NCBI RefSeq assembly: GCF_001717955.1 | Contig: NZ_CP014168.1 | Coordinates: 496,001-560,000 of the forward strand | Length of the DNA: 64,000 nucleotides | Source of the DNA: Sphingomonas panacis | GTDB lineage: Bacteria > Pseudomonadota > Alphaproteobacteria > Sphingomonadales > Sphingomonadaceae | Direction of reading: 5' to 3' | In this document: positions 36,149-47,753 of the stretch, piece after piece | Position numbering within the stretch: the stretch's first letter is position 1 | Layout of the letters: each line of letters begins with the position of its first letter | Notes under the pieces: model-generated | The model's database searches: none | Seen by the model: only the letters and a program-made list of their open reading frames with translations | What the model was told of the DNA's origin: nothing | Made by a program: the position numbers and the translations under genes

Positions 36149-37549
36149 TCAGCCCGCGGCGGGCGAACGCCGGCCGCCGCCACCTGACGACTGGCGACGC
36201 GGGCCACCGGGGCGACCGCCACCGCCGGCCGGACGACCCTGACCGCCGGGGCGGCCCTGACCAGCGGGACGGCCAGCGCCACCCGCCGGCCGCTCGCCGG
36301 TCGGGCGTGCCGAATGCGTGGCGCGCGGACCCTGACGGTGGCGCCCCGAATCGTCGATACGACGCTCGGGCGTGTCCGATCCGGCCGGCCGCGCCGCCTT
36401 GATGCGGGCCTGCTCGGCGGTGAAATCGGCCGGCAGCGGCAGCGGCGTCAGCTTGACCTTGGTCAGCCGCTCGATGTCGCGCAGGAACGGCTTCTCATCG
36501 TCCGCGCAGAAGCTGATCGCCACGCCCGACGCGCCGGCGCGCGCGGTGCGGCCGATGCGGTGGACGTACTGCTCAGGCACGTTGGGCAGTTCGAAGTTGA
36601 AGACGTGGCTCACGCCCGACACGTCGATGCCGCGCGCGGCGATGTCGGTCGCGATCAGCACCTTGACCTTGCCCGACTTGAACTCGCCGAGCGCACGTTC
36701 GCGCTGCGGCTGGCTCTTGTTGCCGTGGATCGCGTTGGACGCGATGCCGTTGGCGGCGAGCAGTTTCACGACCCGGTCTGCGCCGTGCTTGGTGCGCGTG
36801 AAGACGAGGCAACGCTCGATCTCCGGGTTGCGCAGATGGATCGTCAGCAGCGCCTGCTTCTCCGACTGGTTCACCAACGTGATGAACTGGTCGACGCGCT
36901 CGGCGGTCGATGCGACCGGCGCGACCTTGACGGTGGCGGGATCGGTCAGGAACTGATCGGCGAGATCGCGGATCGCGGCGGGCATCGTCGCCGAGAAGAA
37001 CAGGGTCTGGCGCTGCTTGGGCAGCATCCGCACGATCTTCTTGAGCGCGTGGATGAAGCCGAGGTCGAGCATCTGGTCGGCCTCGTCGAGGACGAGGATC
37101 TCCAGCGTCGCGAGGCTGACGAAGCGCTGCTCGATCAGATCAAGCAGACGCCCCGGCGTGGCGACGAGGATATCGACGCCGCGGCTCATGTCCTGGCGGT
37201 TCTTGTTGATGCTGACGCCGCCGAACACGGTGGCGACGCTCATCTTGGAGAATTTGCCGTAATCGCGCGCGCTGTCGGCGATCTGGCTGGCGAGCTCGCG
37301 CGTCGGCGCGAGCACGAGCATGCGGCAATGCGTCGGCAGGATACGCTTGTCGTTGGCGATCAGGTTCTGGATCGACGGAAGCACGAAAGCGGCGGTCTTG
37401 CCGGTGCCGGTCTGCGCAATGCCGAGCAGATCGCGGCCTTCGAGCAGCATCGGGATCGACTGCTGCTGGATCGGCGTGGGGGTCGAATAGCCCTTGGCTT
37501 CGAGCGCGCGGACGAGCGGTTCGGCAAGGCCGAGTTTGGCGAAAGTCAT
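36149..37549 (-). CDS. rhlE: DEAD-box RNA helicase, RhlE type
   Basis: 466 residues. Helicase motifs are all present: the Q-motif GYSTPTPIQQQSIP, AQTGTGKT, APTRELA, VLDEADQM, FSATMP and the C-terminal domain ATDIAARGID with HRIGRTARAG. From about residue 385 the tail is rich in Gly, Arg and Pro with tandem GRPAGQGRPGGQGRP repeats, a likely RNA-binding disordered region. The ATG at 37549 is used; an ATG five codons upstream is possible. It may act with Pnp, encoded nearby, in RNA decay. Confidence 0.93.
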   Translation of the reverse strand: MTFAKLGLAEPLVRALEAKGYSTPTPIQQQSIPMLLEGRDLLGIAQTGTGKTAAFVLPSIQNLIANDKRILPTHCRMLVLAPTRELASQIADSARDYGKFSKMSVATVFGGVSINKNRQDMSRGVDILVATPGRLLDLIEQRFVSLATLEILVLDEADQMLDLGFIHALKKIVRMLPKQRQTLFFSATMPAAIRDLADQFLTDPATVKVAPVASTAERVDQFITLVNQSEKQALLTIHLRNPEIERCLVFTRTKHGADRVVKLLAANGIASNAIHGNKSQPQRERALGEFKSGKVKVLIATDIAARGIDVSGVSHVFNFELPNVPEQYVHRIGRTARAGASGVAISFCADDEKPFLRDIERLTKVKLTPLPLPADFTAEQARIKAARPAGSDTPERRIDDSGRHRQGPRATHSARPTGERPAGGAGRPAGQGRPGGQGRPAGGGGRPGGPRRQSSGGGGRRSPAAG

Positions 37550-37809
37550 GAAGGTAGTCCACATATCAGGCCAGCCCCGGCGCGATAGCGCAAGGGCGGC
37601 GGGGGAAAATGACACCCCGCGTGAAAAGGGAAGCCTAGCGATAATACCGAAGCGGAGCCCGAACCTTGCGGTTTCGATCACGCTGCAAGACGCATCGGTG
37701 CGGCAGATATGTACGCTGCGGTGCGGAAAGTCAATCCGACTCACGAAATCGGCCCGGCCGTGCGTCCGTTTCAACTTTACCTGCGTTATGAAGCGGCAAA
37801 GGAGACGCA

Positions 37810-38166
37810 ATGATGTGTCATGTACTGATCATCGAGGACGAGCCGTTGCTGGCGTTCGACCTGCAGGACATGCTCGCGGCAGCCGGTGCGACCAGCTTCG
37901 CCTTCGCCGAGACCGAGGACGACGCCGTGTCCGAAGCGCGCGCGCGGCGGCCCGATGTCATCACGTCCGACGTGATGCTGCGCGAGGGCACCGGCCCGCA
38001 GGCGGTGGCGGTGATCGTCGAGGAAATCGGCCCGGTGCCGGTGATCTACATCACCGGCTCTCCCGACCAGTGCGCGCCGTGCGATCCGCCCGCGCGCGTC
38101 CTCGCCAAGCCGGTCGCCGACGCGATGGTGCGCGCGGCGTTCCGGGAGGTCGCCCCAGTCACCTGA
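37810..38166 (+). CDS. Single-domain response regulator
   Basis: 118 residues, all receiver domain: acidic pair in LIIEDEPLL, phosphorylation Asp in VITSDVMLREG, Thr in VIYITGSPD and Lys in RVLAKPV. There is no output domain, so it would act through protein contacts. AAAGGAGACGCA before the ATG is an excellent ribosome binding site. No histidine kinase is nearby. The 260 bp before it are shared with the divergent rhlE and hold no gene. Confidence 0.93.
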   Translation: MMCHVLIIEDEPLLAFDLQDMLAAAGATSFAFAETEDDAVSEARARRPDVITSDVMLREGTGPQAVAVIVEEIGPVPVIYITGSPDQCAPCDPPARVLAKPVADAMVRAAFREVAPVT

Positions 38167-38192
38167 CGCGCTCGCCGGCTTCGCAACCGCAC

Positions 38193-38228
38193 AAAAAAGG
38201 CCCGGGGTTCCCCCCGGGCCTTTTTTTT
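38193..38228. terminator. Bidirectional terminator between response regulator and pnp
   Basis: Stem AAAAAAGGCCCGGGG with CCCCGGGCCTTTTTT and a short loop, with A/T runs on both sides. It can stop the plus-strand regulator transcript and the minus-strand pnp transcript. Confidence 0.95.
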
Positions 38229-38250
38229 CGGTATCGCAAGCTGCGAAAGA

Positions 38251-40608
38251 TCAGTCGCGGTCGCCGGTCAGGAAGGCGGGTGCGAACTCGGGCGCGGGGC
38301 CGTCCTCGTTGCCACCTTCACGCTTGGGCGCACGGCCTTCACGGCGCGGGCCGCGATCGCCACGGCCTTCGCCGCCGCGTCCTTCGCCGCCGCGTCCGCC
38401 TTCACGTCCACCGTCGCCACGCGGGCCACGGCCGCCGTCGCCGTCACGGCGGGGCCCGCGCGGACCACGGTCGCCGCCTTCACGCGGTTCGCGTGCGGGA
38501 CGCGAGTCTTCCAGCTCGGCGCCGGTTTCCTGATCGACGACGCGCATCGACAGGCGAACCTTGCCGCGCGGATCGATCTCGAGAACCTTGACCTTGACCT
38601 CCTGGCCCTCCTTGAGGACGTCCGAGACCTTCTCGACACGCTCGTTCTTGATCTCCGAGACGTGGACGAGACCGTCCTTGCCGCCCATGAAGTTCACGAA
38701 CGCGCCGAAATCGACGAGGTTGACGACCTTGCCGTCATAGACCTTGCCGACTTCGGCTTCCTCGACGAGGCCCTTGATCCACTTGATCGCGGCTTCGATC
38801 TGGGCCGGATCGGACGACGACACCTTGATGACGCCCTCGTCGTCGATATCGACCTTGGCGCCGGTGGTGGCGACGATCTCGCGGATCACCTTGCCGCCGG
38901 TGCCGATCACTTCACGGATCTTCGACTTGTCGATCGAGAAGCTCTCGATGCGCGGTGCGTGCGCCGACAATTCGGTGCGGGTCGAGGACAAAGCCTTGCT
39001 CATTTCAGCCAGGATATGCGCGCGGCCTTCCTTCGCCTGATCGAGCGCGGCCTTCATGATCTCGTCGGTGATACCGGCGATCTTGATGTCCATCTGCATC
39101 GTGGTGATGCCGGCTTCGGTGCCAGCGACCTTGAAGTCCATGTCGCCGAGGTGATCCTCGTCGCCGAGGATATCGGACAGAACCGCATAGTTCTTGCCTT
39201 CGAGGATCAGGCCCATCGCGATGCCCGACACCGGCCGCTTCAGCGGCACGCCGGCGTCCATCATCGACAGCGAACCGCCGCAGACCGTCGCCATCGACGA
39301 CGAGCCGTTCGACTCGGTGATGTCCGACAGAACGCGGATCGTGTACGGGAACTCGTCCTTCGACGGCAGCACCGGATGCAGCGCGCGCCAGGCGAGCTTG
39401 CCGTGGCCGACTTCACGACGGCCCGGCGCGCCGAAGCGGCCGACTTCACCGACCGAATAGGGCGGGAAGTTGTAGTGCAGCATGAAGTTTTCGTAGGACA
39501 GGCCGGTCAGCCCGTCGATCATCTGCTCCGCGTCCTTGGTGCCGAGCGTGGTGGTGCAGATCGCCTGCGTCTCGCCACGCGTGAACAGCGCCGAGCCATG
39601 CGCGCGCGGCAGGAAGTGGACCATCGCCTCGATCGGACGGATCTGCTTGGTGTTGCGGCCGTCGATGCGGGTGCCGTCCTTGAGGATGGCGCCGCGGACG
39701 ATTTCCGCTTCCAGCTTCTTCATCAGCTTGCCGGCAGCCATCTGGTCCTGCGGGGCGGCATCGGCAAAGGCAGCCTTGCCCTTGGCGCGCGCCTCGTTGA
39801 GCAGACCCGAACGCTTGGACTTGTCGGTCACCTTATAGGCGGCGGCGATGTCCTTGCCGATCAGCTTCTTGAGCTTGTCCTTGGCGGCGGTCAGATCGGC
39901 CTGCGGGGCCATTTCCCACGGATCCTTGGCAGCCTGCTCGGCCAGATCGATGATCGCATTAACGGCCTCGCGGCAAGCCTTGTGCGCGAACTGCACCGCG
40001 CCCAGCATGACCTCTTCCGAAAGCTCCTTGGCTTCGGATTCGACCATCATCACGGCCGCGCCGGTGGCGGCGACGACGAGCTCGAGATCGCCGGCCTTGA
40101 TCTGCTCGTTGGTCGGGTTGAGGATATACTCGCCATCGACATAGCCGACGCGCGCGGCGCCGATCGGGCCCATGAACGGCACGCCCGAAATCGTCAGCGC
40201 GGCAGACGCGGCGACCATCGCGAGGATGTCCGGCTCGTTCTCGCCATCATAGCTGAGAACCTGGCAGATCACGTTGATCTCGTTGTAGAACCCTTCCGGG
40301 AACAGCGGGCGGATCGGACGGTCGATGAGACGCGAGACCAGAGTCTCCTTCTCGGTCGCGCCGCGTTCGCGCTTGAAGAAGCCGCCGGGGATGCGGCCGG
40401 CCGCGCTGTACTTTTCCTGATAGTGGACGGTGAGCGGGAAGAAGTCCTGCCCTTCCTTCACCGAGCGCGCCGCCGTGACGGCGCAGAGAACGACGGTTTC
40501 GCCGAGCGTCGCGAGGATCGCGCCGTCAGCCTGGCGGGCAACGCGGCCCGTTTCCAGCGTGAGGGTCTTGCCGCCCCACTGGATGCTGGTGGTCTTGGTA
40601 TCGAACAT
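38251..40608 (-). CDS. pnp: Polyribonucleotide nucleotidyltransferase (PNPase)
   Basis: Phosphorolytic 3'-5' exoribonuclease of the degradosome. 785 residues, with two RNase PH domains ([17 protein letters not shown] near the start; second with [15 protein letters not shown]), a KH domain ([15 protein letters not shown]) and an S1 domain ([16 protein letters not shown]). The C-terminus, after about 700, is a long Arg/Gly-rich tail made of PRGDGG and GGEGRGG-like units, a feature not found in E. coli PNPase. It follows rpsO after a terminator and a 200-bp leader. Confidence 0.97.
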   Translation of the reverse strand: MFDTKTTSIQWGGKTLTLETGRVARQADGAILATLGETVVLCAVTAARSVKEGQDFFPLTVHYQEKYSAAGRIPGGFFKRERGATEKETLVSRLIDRPIRPLFPEGFYNEINVICQVLSYDGENEPDILAMVAASAALTISGVPFMGPIGAARVGYVDGEYILNPTNEQIKAGDLELVVAATGAAVMMVESEAKELSEEVMLGAVQFAHKACREAVNAIIDLAEQAAKDPWEMAPQADLTAAKDKLKKLIGKDIAAAYKVTDKSKRSGLLNEARAKGKAAFADAAPQDQMAAGKLMKKLEAEIVRGAILKDGTRIDGRNTKQIRPIEAMVHFLPRAHGSALFTRGETQAICTTTLGTKDAEQMIDGLTGLSYENFMLHYNFPPYSVGEVGRFGAPGRREVGHGKLAWRALHPVLPSKDEFPYTIRVLSDITESNGSSSMATVCGGSLSMMDAGVPLKRPVSGIAMGLILEGKNYAVLSDILGDEDHLGDMDFKVAGTEAGITTMQMDIKIAGITDEIMKAALDQAKEGRAHILAEMSKALSSTRTELSAHAPRIESFSIDKSKIREVIGTGGKVIREIVATTGAKVDIDDEGVIKVSSSDPAQIEAAIKWIKGLVEEAEVGKVYDGKVVNLVDFGAFVNFMGGKDGLVHVSEIKNERVEKVSDVLKEGQEVKVKVLEIDPRGKVRLSMRVVDQETGAELEDSRPAREPREGGDRGPRGPRRDGDGGRGPRGDGGREGGRGGEGRGGEGRGDRGPRREGRAPKREGGNEDGPAPEFAPAFLTGDRD

Positions 40609-40811
40609 GAGATTTCCTTCACTCCGGGGCGCCCTATGCGCGCCGGGGCCTGTCTGCGGACTTGACCGGTCCGCGCGGTTCGGAGCCTATCTTGGCTCCC
40701 CGAATTGGGACACGTCGGCCGAATTGCCGGTTTCCCGTCTCGTCCCCGGCGACACGCCGGGGCTTGCTGAACCGCATACACCATTTCGGCACGCGGGGCT
40801 TGAGGCTTTTG
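40609..40811 (-). promoter_or_regulatory. pnp leader region
   Basis: About 200 bp with no gene, between the rpsO terminator and pnp. In many bacteria the pnp leader is folded and processed by RNase III for autocontrol. Short inverted segments such as GGTTCGGAG and CTTGGCTCC are visible, but no firm structure could be worked out by eye. Confidence 0.4.
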
Positions 40812-40839
40812 AAAAAGGGCGCCCCGAAGGACGCCCTTT
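40812..40839 (-). terminator. Rho-independent terminator after rpsO
   Basis: Minus strand: stem AAAGGGCG / CGCCCTTT, loop TCCTTCGGGG, ending CTTTTTC. It starts four bases after the rpsO stop. Confidence 0.88.
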
Positions 40840-40842
40840 CGT

Positions 40843-41112
40843 TTACTTGCGAAGACCGAGCTTCGCGATGAGATCGGTGTAGCGCTGACCATCCTTGTGA
40901 CGGAGATAGTCGAGCAGCGAGCGACGCTTGTTGACCATCATGAGCAGACCGCGACGCGAATGGTTGTCCTTGGCGTGGCCCTTGAAGTGCTCGGTCAGGT
41001 TACGGATACGCTCGGTGAGGATCGCGACCTGGACTTCGGTGCTGCCGGTATCGCCTTCGGCGCGACCGTGTTCCTTGATGAGTTCCTGGCGGCGTTCTGC
41101 GGTGATCGTCAT
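40843..41112 (-). CDS. rpsO: 30S ribosomal protein S15
   Basis: 89 residues, the standard length. The sequence includes [39 protein letters not shown] and [12 protein letters not shown], all typical of S15, which binds 16S rRNA helices 20-22 early in assembly. It lies between truB and pnp, the usual order. Confidence 0.98.
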   Translation of the reverse strand: MTITAERRQELIKEHGRAEGDTGSTEVQVAILTERIRNLTEHFKGHAKDNHSRRGLLMMVNKRRSLLDYLRHKDGQRYTDLIAKLGLRK

Positions 41113-41132
41113 CGTGTTTCCTTCGACATCTT

Positions 41133-42122
41133 CTACAGGTTGAAGCCGCGTTCGACCCGGACGTTTCCGGACCCGACCTCGACCAGCGCGACGGGTGTGT
41201 CACCCAGCAGCGCGAAATGGAGGCCATCTTCAGCGGCGATCCCGGCCAGCGCACGCCCCTGTCGGAGCGCCCCTGCCTGGTCGGGGGTGAGGGATAGAGC
41301 CGGGATGTCGTCCAGCCCCGCCCTCAATGGCAGGAGTATCTGTTCAAGGGTGCGCGCCTTAGCGTGTTCGTCGAGATTGTCCAGCGATATCGCTCGCGCG
41401 AGATCGAACGGACCCGCCTTGGTACGCCGGAGCATCGTGACGTACCCCACCGTGCCGAGCGCCAGCGCGATGTCGCGCGCGAGGCTGCGAATGTAGGTGC
41501 CTTTGGAGACGTGCGCCGTGAGGGTGGCTTCCTCAAGCGTCGCGGCCCCGACCCCTTCGTCACCCCAGCGAACGCTGGGGTCTCCTGCGGCTGCCGGTGC
41601 GCTCTCCTCCGGGAGATCCCAGCTTTCGCTGGGATGACGGGCGGTGTCGGGATGACGGGCGGTAAGGCTGTGAATCGTCACCGCCCGCTTCGCCAGCACC
41701 ACCTCCTCTCCCGCCCGTGCCAGATCATACGCCCGCTCGCCATCCACCTTCAGCGCCGAATAGGCCGGCGGCACCTGCTCGATCGGCCCGGTGAAGCGCG
41801 ACAGCACCGCCGCCAGCGCTTCGCCGGTCGGGCGCACGTCGCTGGTCGCGATCACCTTGCCTTCCGCGTCGAGCGTGTCGGTCTGCTCGCCGAAGCGGAT
41901 CGTGAAGTCATAGACCTTGTCGCTGTCGAGCATCCGCCCGGCGAGCTTGGTCGCCTCGCCCACCGCGATCGGCAGTACGCCGGTCGCGAGCGGATCGAGC
42001 GTGCCGCCATGCCCGACCTTCCACTTGCCGTAACCGCCCTGCCGCAGCGCGCGCTTCACTGCCGAGACGCCTTGCGTCGAGCCAAGTCCAAGCGGTTTAT
42101 CGAGTATGATCCAGCCATGCAT
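41133..42122 (-). CDS. truB: tRNA pseudouridine-55 synthase TruB with in-frame repeat
   Basis: Makes pseudouridine 55 in tRNA. 329 residues. The catalytic Asp43 is in [34 protein letters not shown] and [15 protein letters not shown] are further hallmarks. About 40 residues (roughly 157-197, including [12 protein letters not shown] and PSVRWGDEG) are encoded by a dispersed palindrome inserted without breaking the frame. The ATG at 42122 fits the family start. rpsO follows 20 bp later. Confidence 0.95.
   Translation of the reverse strand: MHGWIILDKPLGLGSTQGVSAVKRALRQGGYGKWKVGHGGTLDPLATGVLPIAVGEATKLAGRMLDSDKVYDFTIRFGEQTDTLDAEGKVIATSDVRPTGEALAAVLSRFTGPIEQVPPAYSALKVDGERAYDLARAGEEVVLAKRAVTIHSLTARHPDTARHPSESWDLPEESAPAAAGDPSVRWGDEGVGAATLEEATLTAHVSKGTYIRSLARDIALALGTVGYVTMLRRTKAGPFDLARAISLDNLDEHAKARTLEQILLPLRAGLDDIPALSLTPDQAGALRQGRALAGIAAEDGLHFALLGDTPVALVEVGSGNVRVERGFNL
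41557..41640. repeat. Palindromic repeat inserted in truB (family E)
   Basis: Arms CGTCACCCCAGCGAACGCTG and CCCAGCTTTCGCTGGGATGA are inverted copies around inner arms CTCC/GGAG. A short tandem duplication of GGGATGACGGGCGGT follows at 41631-41662. The same family occurs at 43850-43939. Confidence 0.85.
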
Positions 42123-42148
42123 CCGCGCGCGCCTAGCCGGTTTCGCGC

Positions 42149-42724
42149 TCAGGCAGAAGCCGCGCGTTCGGTGAAATGGCGACGACACAAGGCAATGTAG
42201 CGATCATTGCCGCCGATCTCGGTCTGCGTGCCGTGCGTGACGGCGCGGCCCGATGCATCGACGCGCAGGTTCATCGTCGCCTTGCGCCCGCATTCGCAGA
42301 CCGATTTGATCTCGACCAGCGAATCGGCCAGCGCCAGCAGCCGCGCGGACCCTTCGAACAATTCGCCACGGAAATCCGTGCGCAAACCGTAGGCCAGCAC
42401 CGGGATGCCGTGCCGGTCGGCCAACGCAGCGAGCTGATCCACCTGTGTGGCGGTGAGGAACTGCGCCTCGTCGACCAGCACGCAGGCCGGTGGCGCATCC
42501 TGCCCAAGCGTGACGGCGGCGAGATCGGTCGTCGCGTCGAACGCCAGCGCCGGTGCGGTCAGCCCGATCCGCGAGGTGATCGTCCCCGCCGCGAACCGGT
42601 CGTCGATCGCGGCGGTGAACAGCAACGTGTGCATACCGCGCTCGCGATAGTTGAAATCGGCTTGCAGCAGATTGGTCGATTTGCCCGCGTTCATCGAGGC
42701 GTAGTAGAAATAGAGTTTGGCCAT
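42149..42724 (-). CDS. tdk: Thymidine kinase
   Basis: Class II thymidine kinase of the salvage pathway. 191 residues with the P-loop [24 protein letters not shown] (Walker B-like) and lasso zinc residues in [10 protein letters not shown] and ALCRRHF. Its position between truB and the TA pair, inside the ribosome-factor operon, is unusual and may reflect rearrangement. Confidence 0.95.
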   Translation of the reverse strand: MAKLYFYYASMNAGKSTNLLQADFNYRERGMHTLLFTAAIDDRFAAGTITSRIGLTAPALAFDATTDLAAVTLGQDAPPACVLVDEAQFLTATQVDQLAALADRHGIPVLAYGLRTDFRGELFEGSARLLALADSLVEIKSVCECGRKATMNLRVDASGRAVTHGTQTEIGGNDRYIALCRRHFTERAASA

Positions 42725-43117
42725 TTAGACGAGCGTTTCGATGGGAATAGGTGGAGCAGCCCCCGCGACCTTCGCAATGCCACGGTCGAAGGTCACGAAA
42801 CTGGCTGCGCCGACCGCCGCCACGAGATGGAGCATGTCAGCGAAATCGGCACCCGCGATGGCGCGGTCCAATGCCCACTCGACGGCGTTGGGCTGCATGA
42901 CGGAGACAGTCGGCAAGTCCAGAAAATCTCGCAGGATTTCGGCCACGATCCGGGGTGGATAGCGATAATATGACGAGGACAGCAGCCAGCCGATTTCGAC
43001 GAGCACAGTGACGGGGATCACCACGCCCTCGGCGATGATACCGCGCGCGATTGGCGATTGGTGCGGATCGTCATCGAGCAGGAACCGTGCAACGACGTTG
43101 GTATCAACCGCGCGCAC
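42725..43117 (-). CDS. PIN-domain toxin of an AbrB/PIN pair
   Basis: 130 residues with a PIN fold: MRAVDTNVVARFLLDDD (first Asp), a conserved Glu in VLVEIGWLL, then GADFADMLHLVAA (Asp pair) and SFVTFDRGIAKV. It overlaps the antitoxin gene by 14 bases. Such toxins are metal-dependent RNases; the target is unknown. It ends one base before tdk starts. Confidence 0.9.
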   Translation of the reverse strand: MRAVDTNVVARFLLDDDPHQSPIARGIIAEGVVIPVTVLVEIGWLLSSSYYRYPPRIVAEILRDFLDLPTVSVMQPNAVEWALDRAIAGADFADMLHLVAAVGAASFVTFDRGIAKVAGAAPPIPIETLV

Positions 43118-43400
43118 GCTCGTCCCTCATAGCGGCATGCTCGGCAGCGGCTTCGTCGATCGCGCGCCCCATCTCTTCTATGGAAAGCGGTGGCTGGCGA
43201 TACTTTGATATCCGAGCGTGGATGCGGGCGGTAATCGCTTCGAAGCTCTCTCCGCTCTTTAATGAAGGCTTGCGCAGCAACACACCATCGGGTCGCTCGA
43301 TCACTTCGAGCCGGTCGCCAGGCGCCAGACGCAAGCGATCGCGGACGTCCTTGGGGATGACGACTTGGCCCTTTTCGGACATCTTGGTTTGCGCGGTCAT
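43104..43400 (-). CDS. AbrB/SpoVT-type antitoxin
   Basis: 98 residues. The swapped-hairpin AbrB DNA-binding domain (SEKGQVVIPKDVRDRLRLAP, then GDRLEVIERPDGVLLRKP) takes up the first half; the helical second half (ISKYRQPPLSIEEMGRAIDE) should bind the toxin. The ATG at 43400 lies just downstream of a palindrome; upstream in-frame starts (43427, 43466) would cross the operator and rbfA. Confidence 0.88.
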   Translation of the reverse strand: MTAQTKMSEKGQVVIPKDVRDRLRLAPGDRLEVIERPDGVLLRKPSLKSGESFEAITARIHARISKYRQPPLSIEEMGRAIDEAAAEHAAMRDERARG

Positions 43401-43403
43401 GTC

Positions 43404-43421
43404 GGTAAGATGCGTCTTACC
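43404..43421 (-). promoter_or_regulatory. Palindromic operator of the AbrB/PIN pair
   Basis: Perfect inverted repeat GGTAAGA-TGCG-TCTTACC, 4 bp before the antitoxin ATG. A TTGACT box lies upstream on the minus strand (about 43432-43437), but no good -10 is clear. The placement suits autorepression of a toxin-antitoxin pair within the rbfA-tdk gap. Confidence 0.6.
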
Positions 43422-43431
43422 AACCATCAAG

Positions 43432-43830
43432 TCAATCGTCGTCGCTGGCCAAATCCTGCGCAACATGCGGTGCGCGCAGCAGTGAATCGATGTGGCTACC
43501 TTCGTCGAAACTCTCGTCAGACAGGAACTTGAGCTTGGCGGCGTAGCGCGTCTGCACGCGCCCGGCGACCTCGCGCTGGAGGTAGGCGGTGTTGGTGCGC
43601 AGCGCCTTGAGCACCGCTTCCTCGTCCTTGCCGAGCAGCGGCTTCACGAAGCAGGTCGCATGGCGCAGATCGGGCGACATGCGGACTTCGGTGATCGTCA
43701 CCGCATGTTTGGCGAGCGTATCGTCATGCACGTCGCCGCGCATCAGGATGTCGCTGAGCGCGTGACGCACCTGTTCGCCGACGCGCAGCAGGCGGACGGA
43801 ACGGGTTTCGGGGGTTTCGGCAGGACGCAT
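43432..43830 (-). CDS. rbfA: Ribosome-binding factor A
   Basis: 30S maturation factor of 132 residues with a KH-like fold: [19 protein letters not shown] at the start, [19 protein letters not shown] in the middle and the acidic end (DLASDDD). It follows infB as in most bacteria, with a repeat between them. Confidence 0.95.
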   Translation of the reverse strand: MRPAETPETRSVRLLRVGEQVRHALSDILMRGDVHDDTLAKHAVTITEVRMSPDLRHATCFVKPLLGKDEEAVLKALRTNTAYLQREVAGRVQTRYAAKLKFLSDESFDEGSHIDSLLRAPHVAQDLASDDD

Positions 43831-43849
43831 CGGTCAACCTCGCAAACAG

Positions 43850-43939
43850 GCGTCACCCCAGCGCAAGCTGGGGTCTGCCCGCGTGTGCCGCGACGGTCGC
43901 GACACACGCTGGGAGATGCCAGCGGGCGCTGGCATGACG
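43850..43939. repeat. Palindromic repeat between infB and rbfA (family E)
   Basis: Arms GCGTCACCCCAGCGCAAGCT and CCAGCGGGCGCTGGCATGAC, plus an inner inverted pair GCGTGTGCCGCG / CGCGACACACGC. Same family as the insertion in truB, here in its usual intergenic place. Confidence 0.85.
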
Positions 43940-43946
43940 ATCTGGA

Positions 43947-46730
<2,784 letters not shown>

Positions 46731-47531
46731 TCAAATTCCTCGTAACGTCGTATCGGCATCGGGCTCCGGCCCTGAAATCTCTGCCCCGGCGTCGTGTGGC
46801 GACGCCGATGCGCCCTGCGAGGCCGTTTCGCAAGGCGAGAGAATGGGGTCGGGTCCGAGAAAATGCAGCCAGCGGTGGAGCGCTTCTTCCACACGCGCGG
46901 CGGCATCACGCTCCGTCAGACCGATATGTACCACATTCTGCCGTCCGAGCGCCACGGCCAATGTGGTGCGCGGCACCGGCAAAACCAAGCCCCTGAGAAC
47001 ACTTCCTTCGACATCGCGCCCGACTCGCCATGCCTGGTCGAGCTTGCGGTTGCCGTCGGTGCCCGCATCGCAGGCGTGGAGCAGCAGATGAAGCTGTCCC
47101 GAGCGCGCGGCGGTCTCGATCTTTTCGGAACCGGTCAACAATGTGCCCGAACGCGACTCGAGCCCAAGCCGATCGAGCGCGGCGCGTTCGAGGGCTGCGG
47201 CGAGTCGTTCTGGCAAATCGGCCGGAATCGCGATCGGCCCGGTCTTGAAGGCCCGCGCGAGCGCCCCCTTCAACTTGCCCTTGGTGATCGCGGTGTCGAG
47301 TTCGGCCCGCGTCACGCCGATCCACGCGCCCCGCCCCGGCGCCTTGGCGCGGACATCGGGCAGCACCGCGCCATCCGGCGACAGCGCGAGCCGCACCAGC
47401 GCCTCGCGCGGCGCACGATCACCGGTGAGGATGCACTTGCGAACGGGTTCGGCGGCGGGCGCGGTTCCGCGCTTGCCCCGATGCTCCGAAGGTGCGGGAG
47501 CGCCTAGCGCCTCATCGTGGGGATTCCGCAT
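46731..47531 (-). CDS. ylxR: YlxR/DUF448 RNA-binding protein with L7Ae-like extension
   Basis: 266 residues. The N-terminal DUF448 domain has RKCILTGDRAPREALVRLAL and PGRGAWIGVTRAELDTA; the C-terminal part resembles an L7Ae-type nucleic-acid-binding fold (GQLHLLLHACDAGTDGNRKL and VVHIGLTERDAAARVEEALH). Its usual place is between nusA and infB. The ATG at 47531 lies inside the end of the tautomerase gene (20-base overlap). Confidence 0.92.
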   Translation of the reverse strand: MRNPHDEALGAPAPSEHRGKRGTAPAAEPVRKCILTGDRAPREALVRLALSPDGAVLPDVRAKAPGRGAWIGVTRAELDTAITKGKLKGALARAFKTGPIAIPADLPERLAAALERAALDRLGLESRSGTLLTGSEKIETAARSGQLHLLLHACDAGTDGNRKLDQAWRVGRDVEGSVLRGLVLPVPRTTLAVALGRQNVVHIGLTERDAAARVEEALHRWLHFLGPDPILSPCETASQGASASPHDAGAEISGPEPDADTTLRGI

Positions 47532-47748
47532 GTGCGTCCTCCTGCACGATGGGTTTCGGGGCGTCGCGGTCGGCGAGCAATTGGCCGGCCGCGCCGTAGT
47601 TTTCGGGCGAGACTTCCTCAATCACCACCTGCACGGCAGCCGGAGACTTGCCCAGCCGCGCGACGAGGCTGGCGGTGACGTCGGCGACGACGCCCGCTTT
47701 CTGCTCGCGCGTGGCGGTGCCCGCCAACCGGATGCTGACAAATGGCAT
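47512..47748 (-). CDS. 4-oxalocrotonate tautomerase family protein
   Basis: 78 residues. The catalytic Pro follows the initiator Met (MPFVSIRLAG), and KAGVVADVTASLVARLGKSP plus VQVVIEEVSPENYGAAGQ fit the tautomerase fold. The substrate is unknown. Its place between nusA and ylxR is not the usual one; it starts 5 bases after nusA and overlaps ylxR, so it is fully embedded in the operon. Confidence 0.9.
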   Translation of the reverse strand: MPFVSIRLAGTATREQKAGVVADVTASLVARLGKSPAAVQVVIEEVSPENYGAAGQLLADRDAPKPIVQEDAHAESPR

Positions 47749-47753
47749 GCGGC

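Noticed and set aside
38662..40665. 667-codon open frame opposite pnp
   Set aside because: Antisense shadow of a clear PNPase gene; composition is typical of reverse-frame reading of high-GC DNA.
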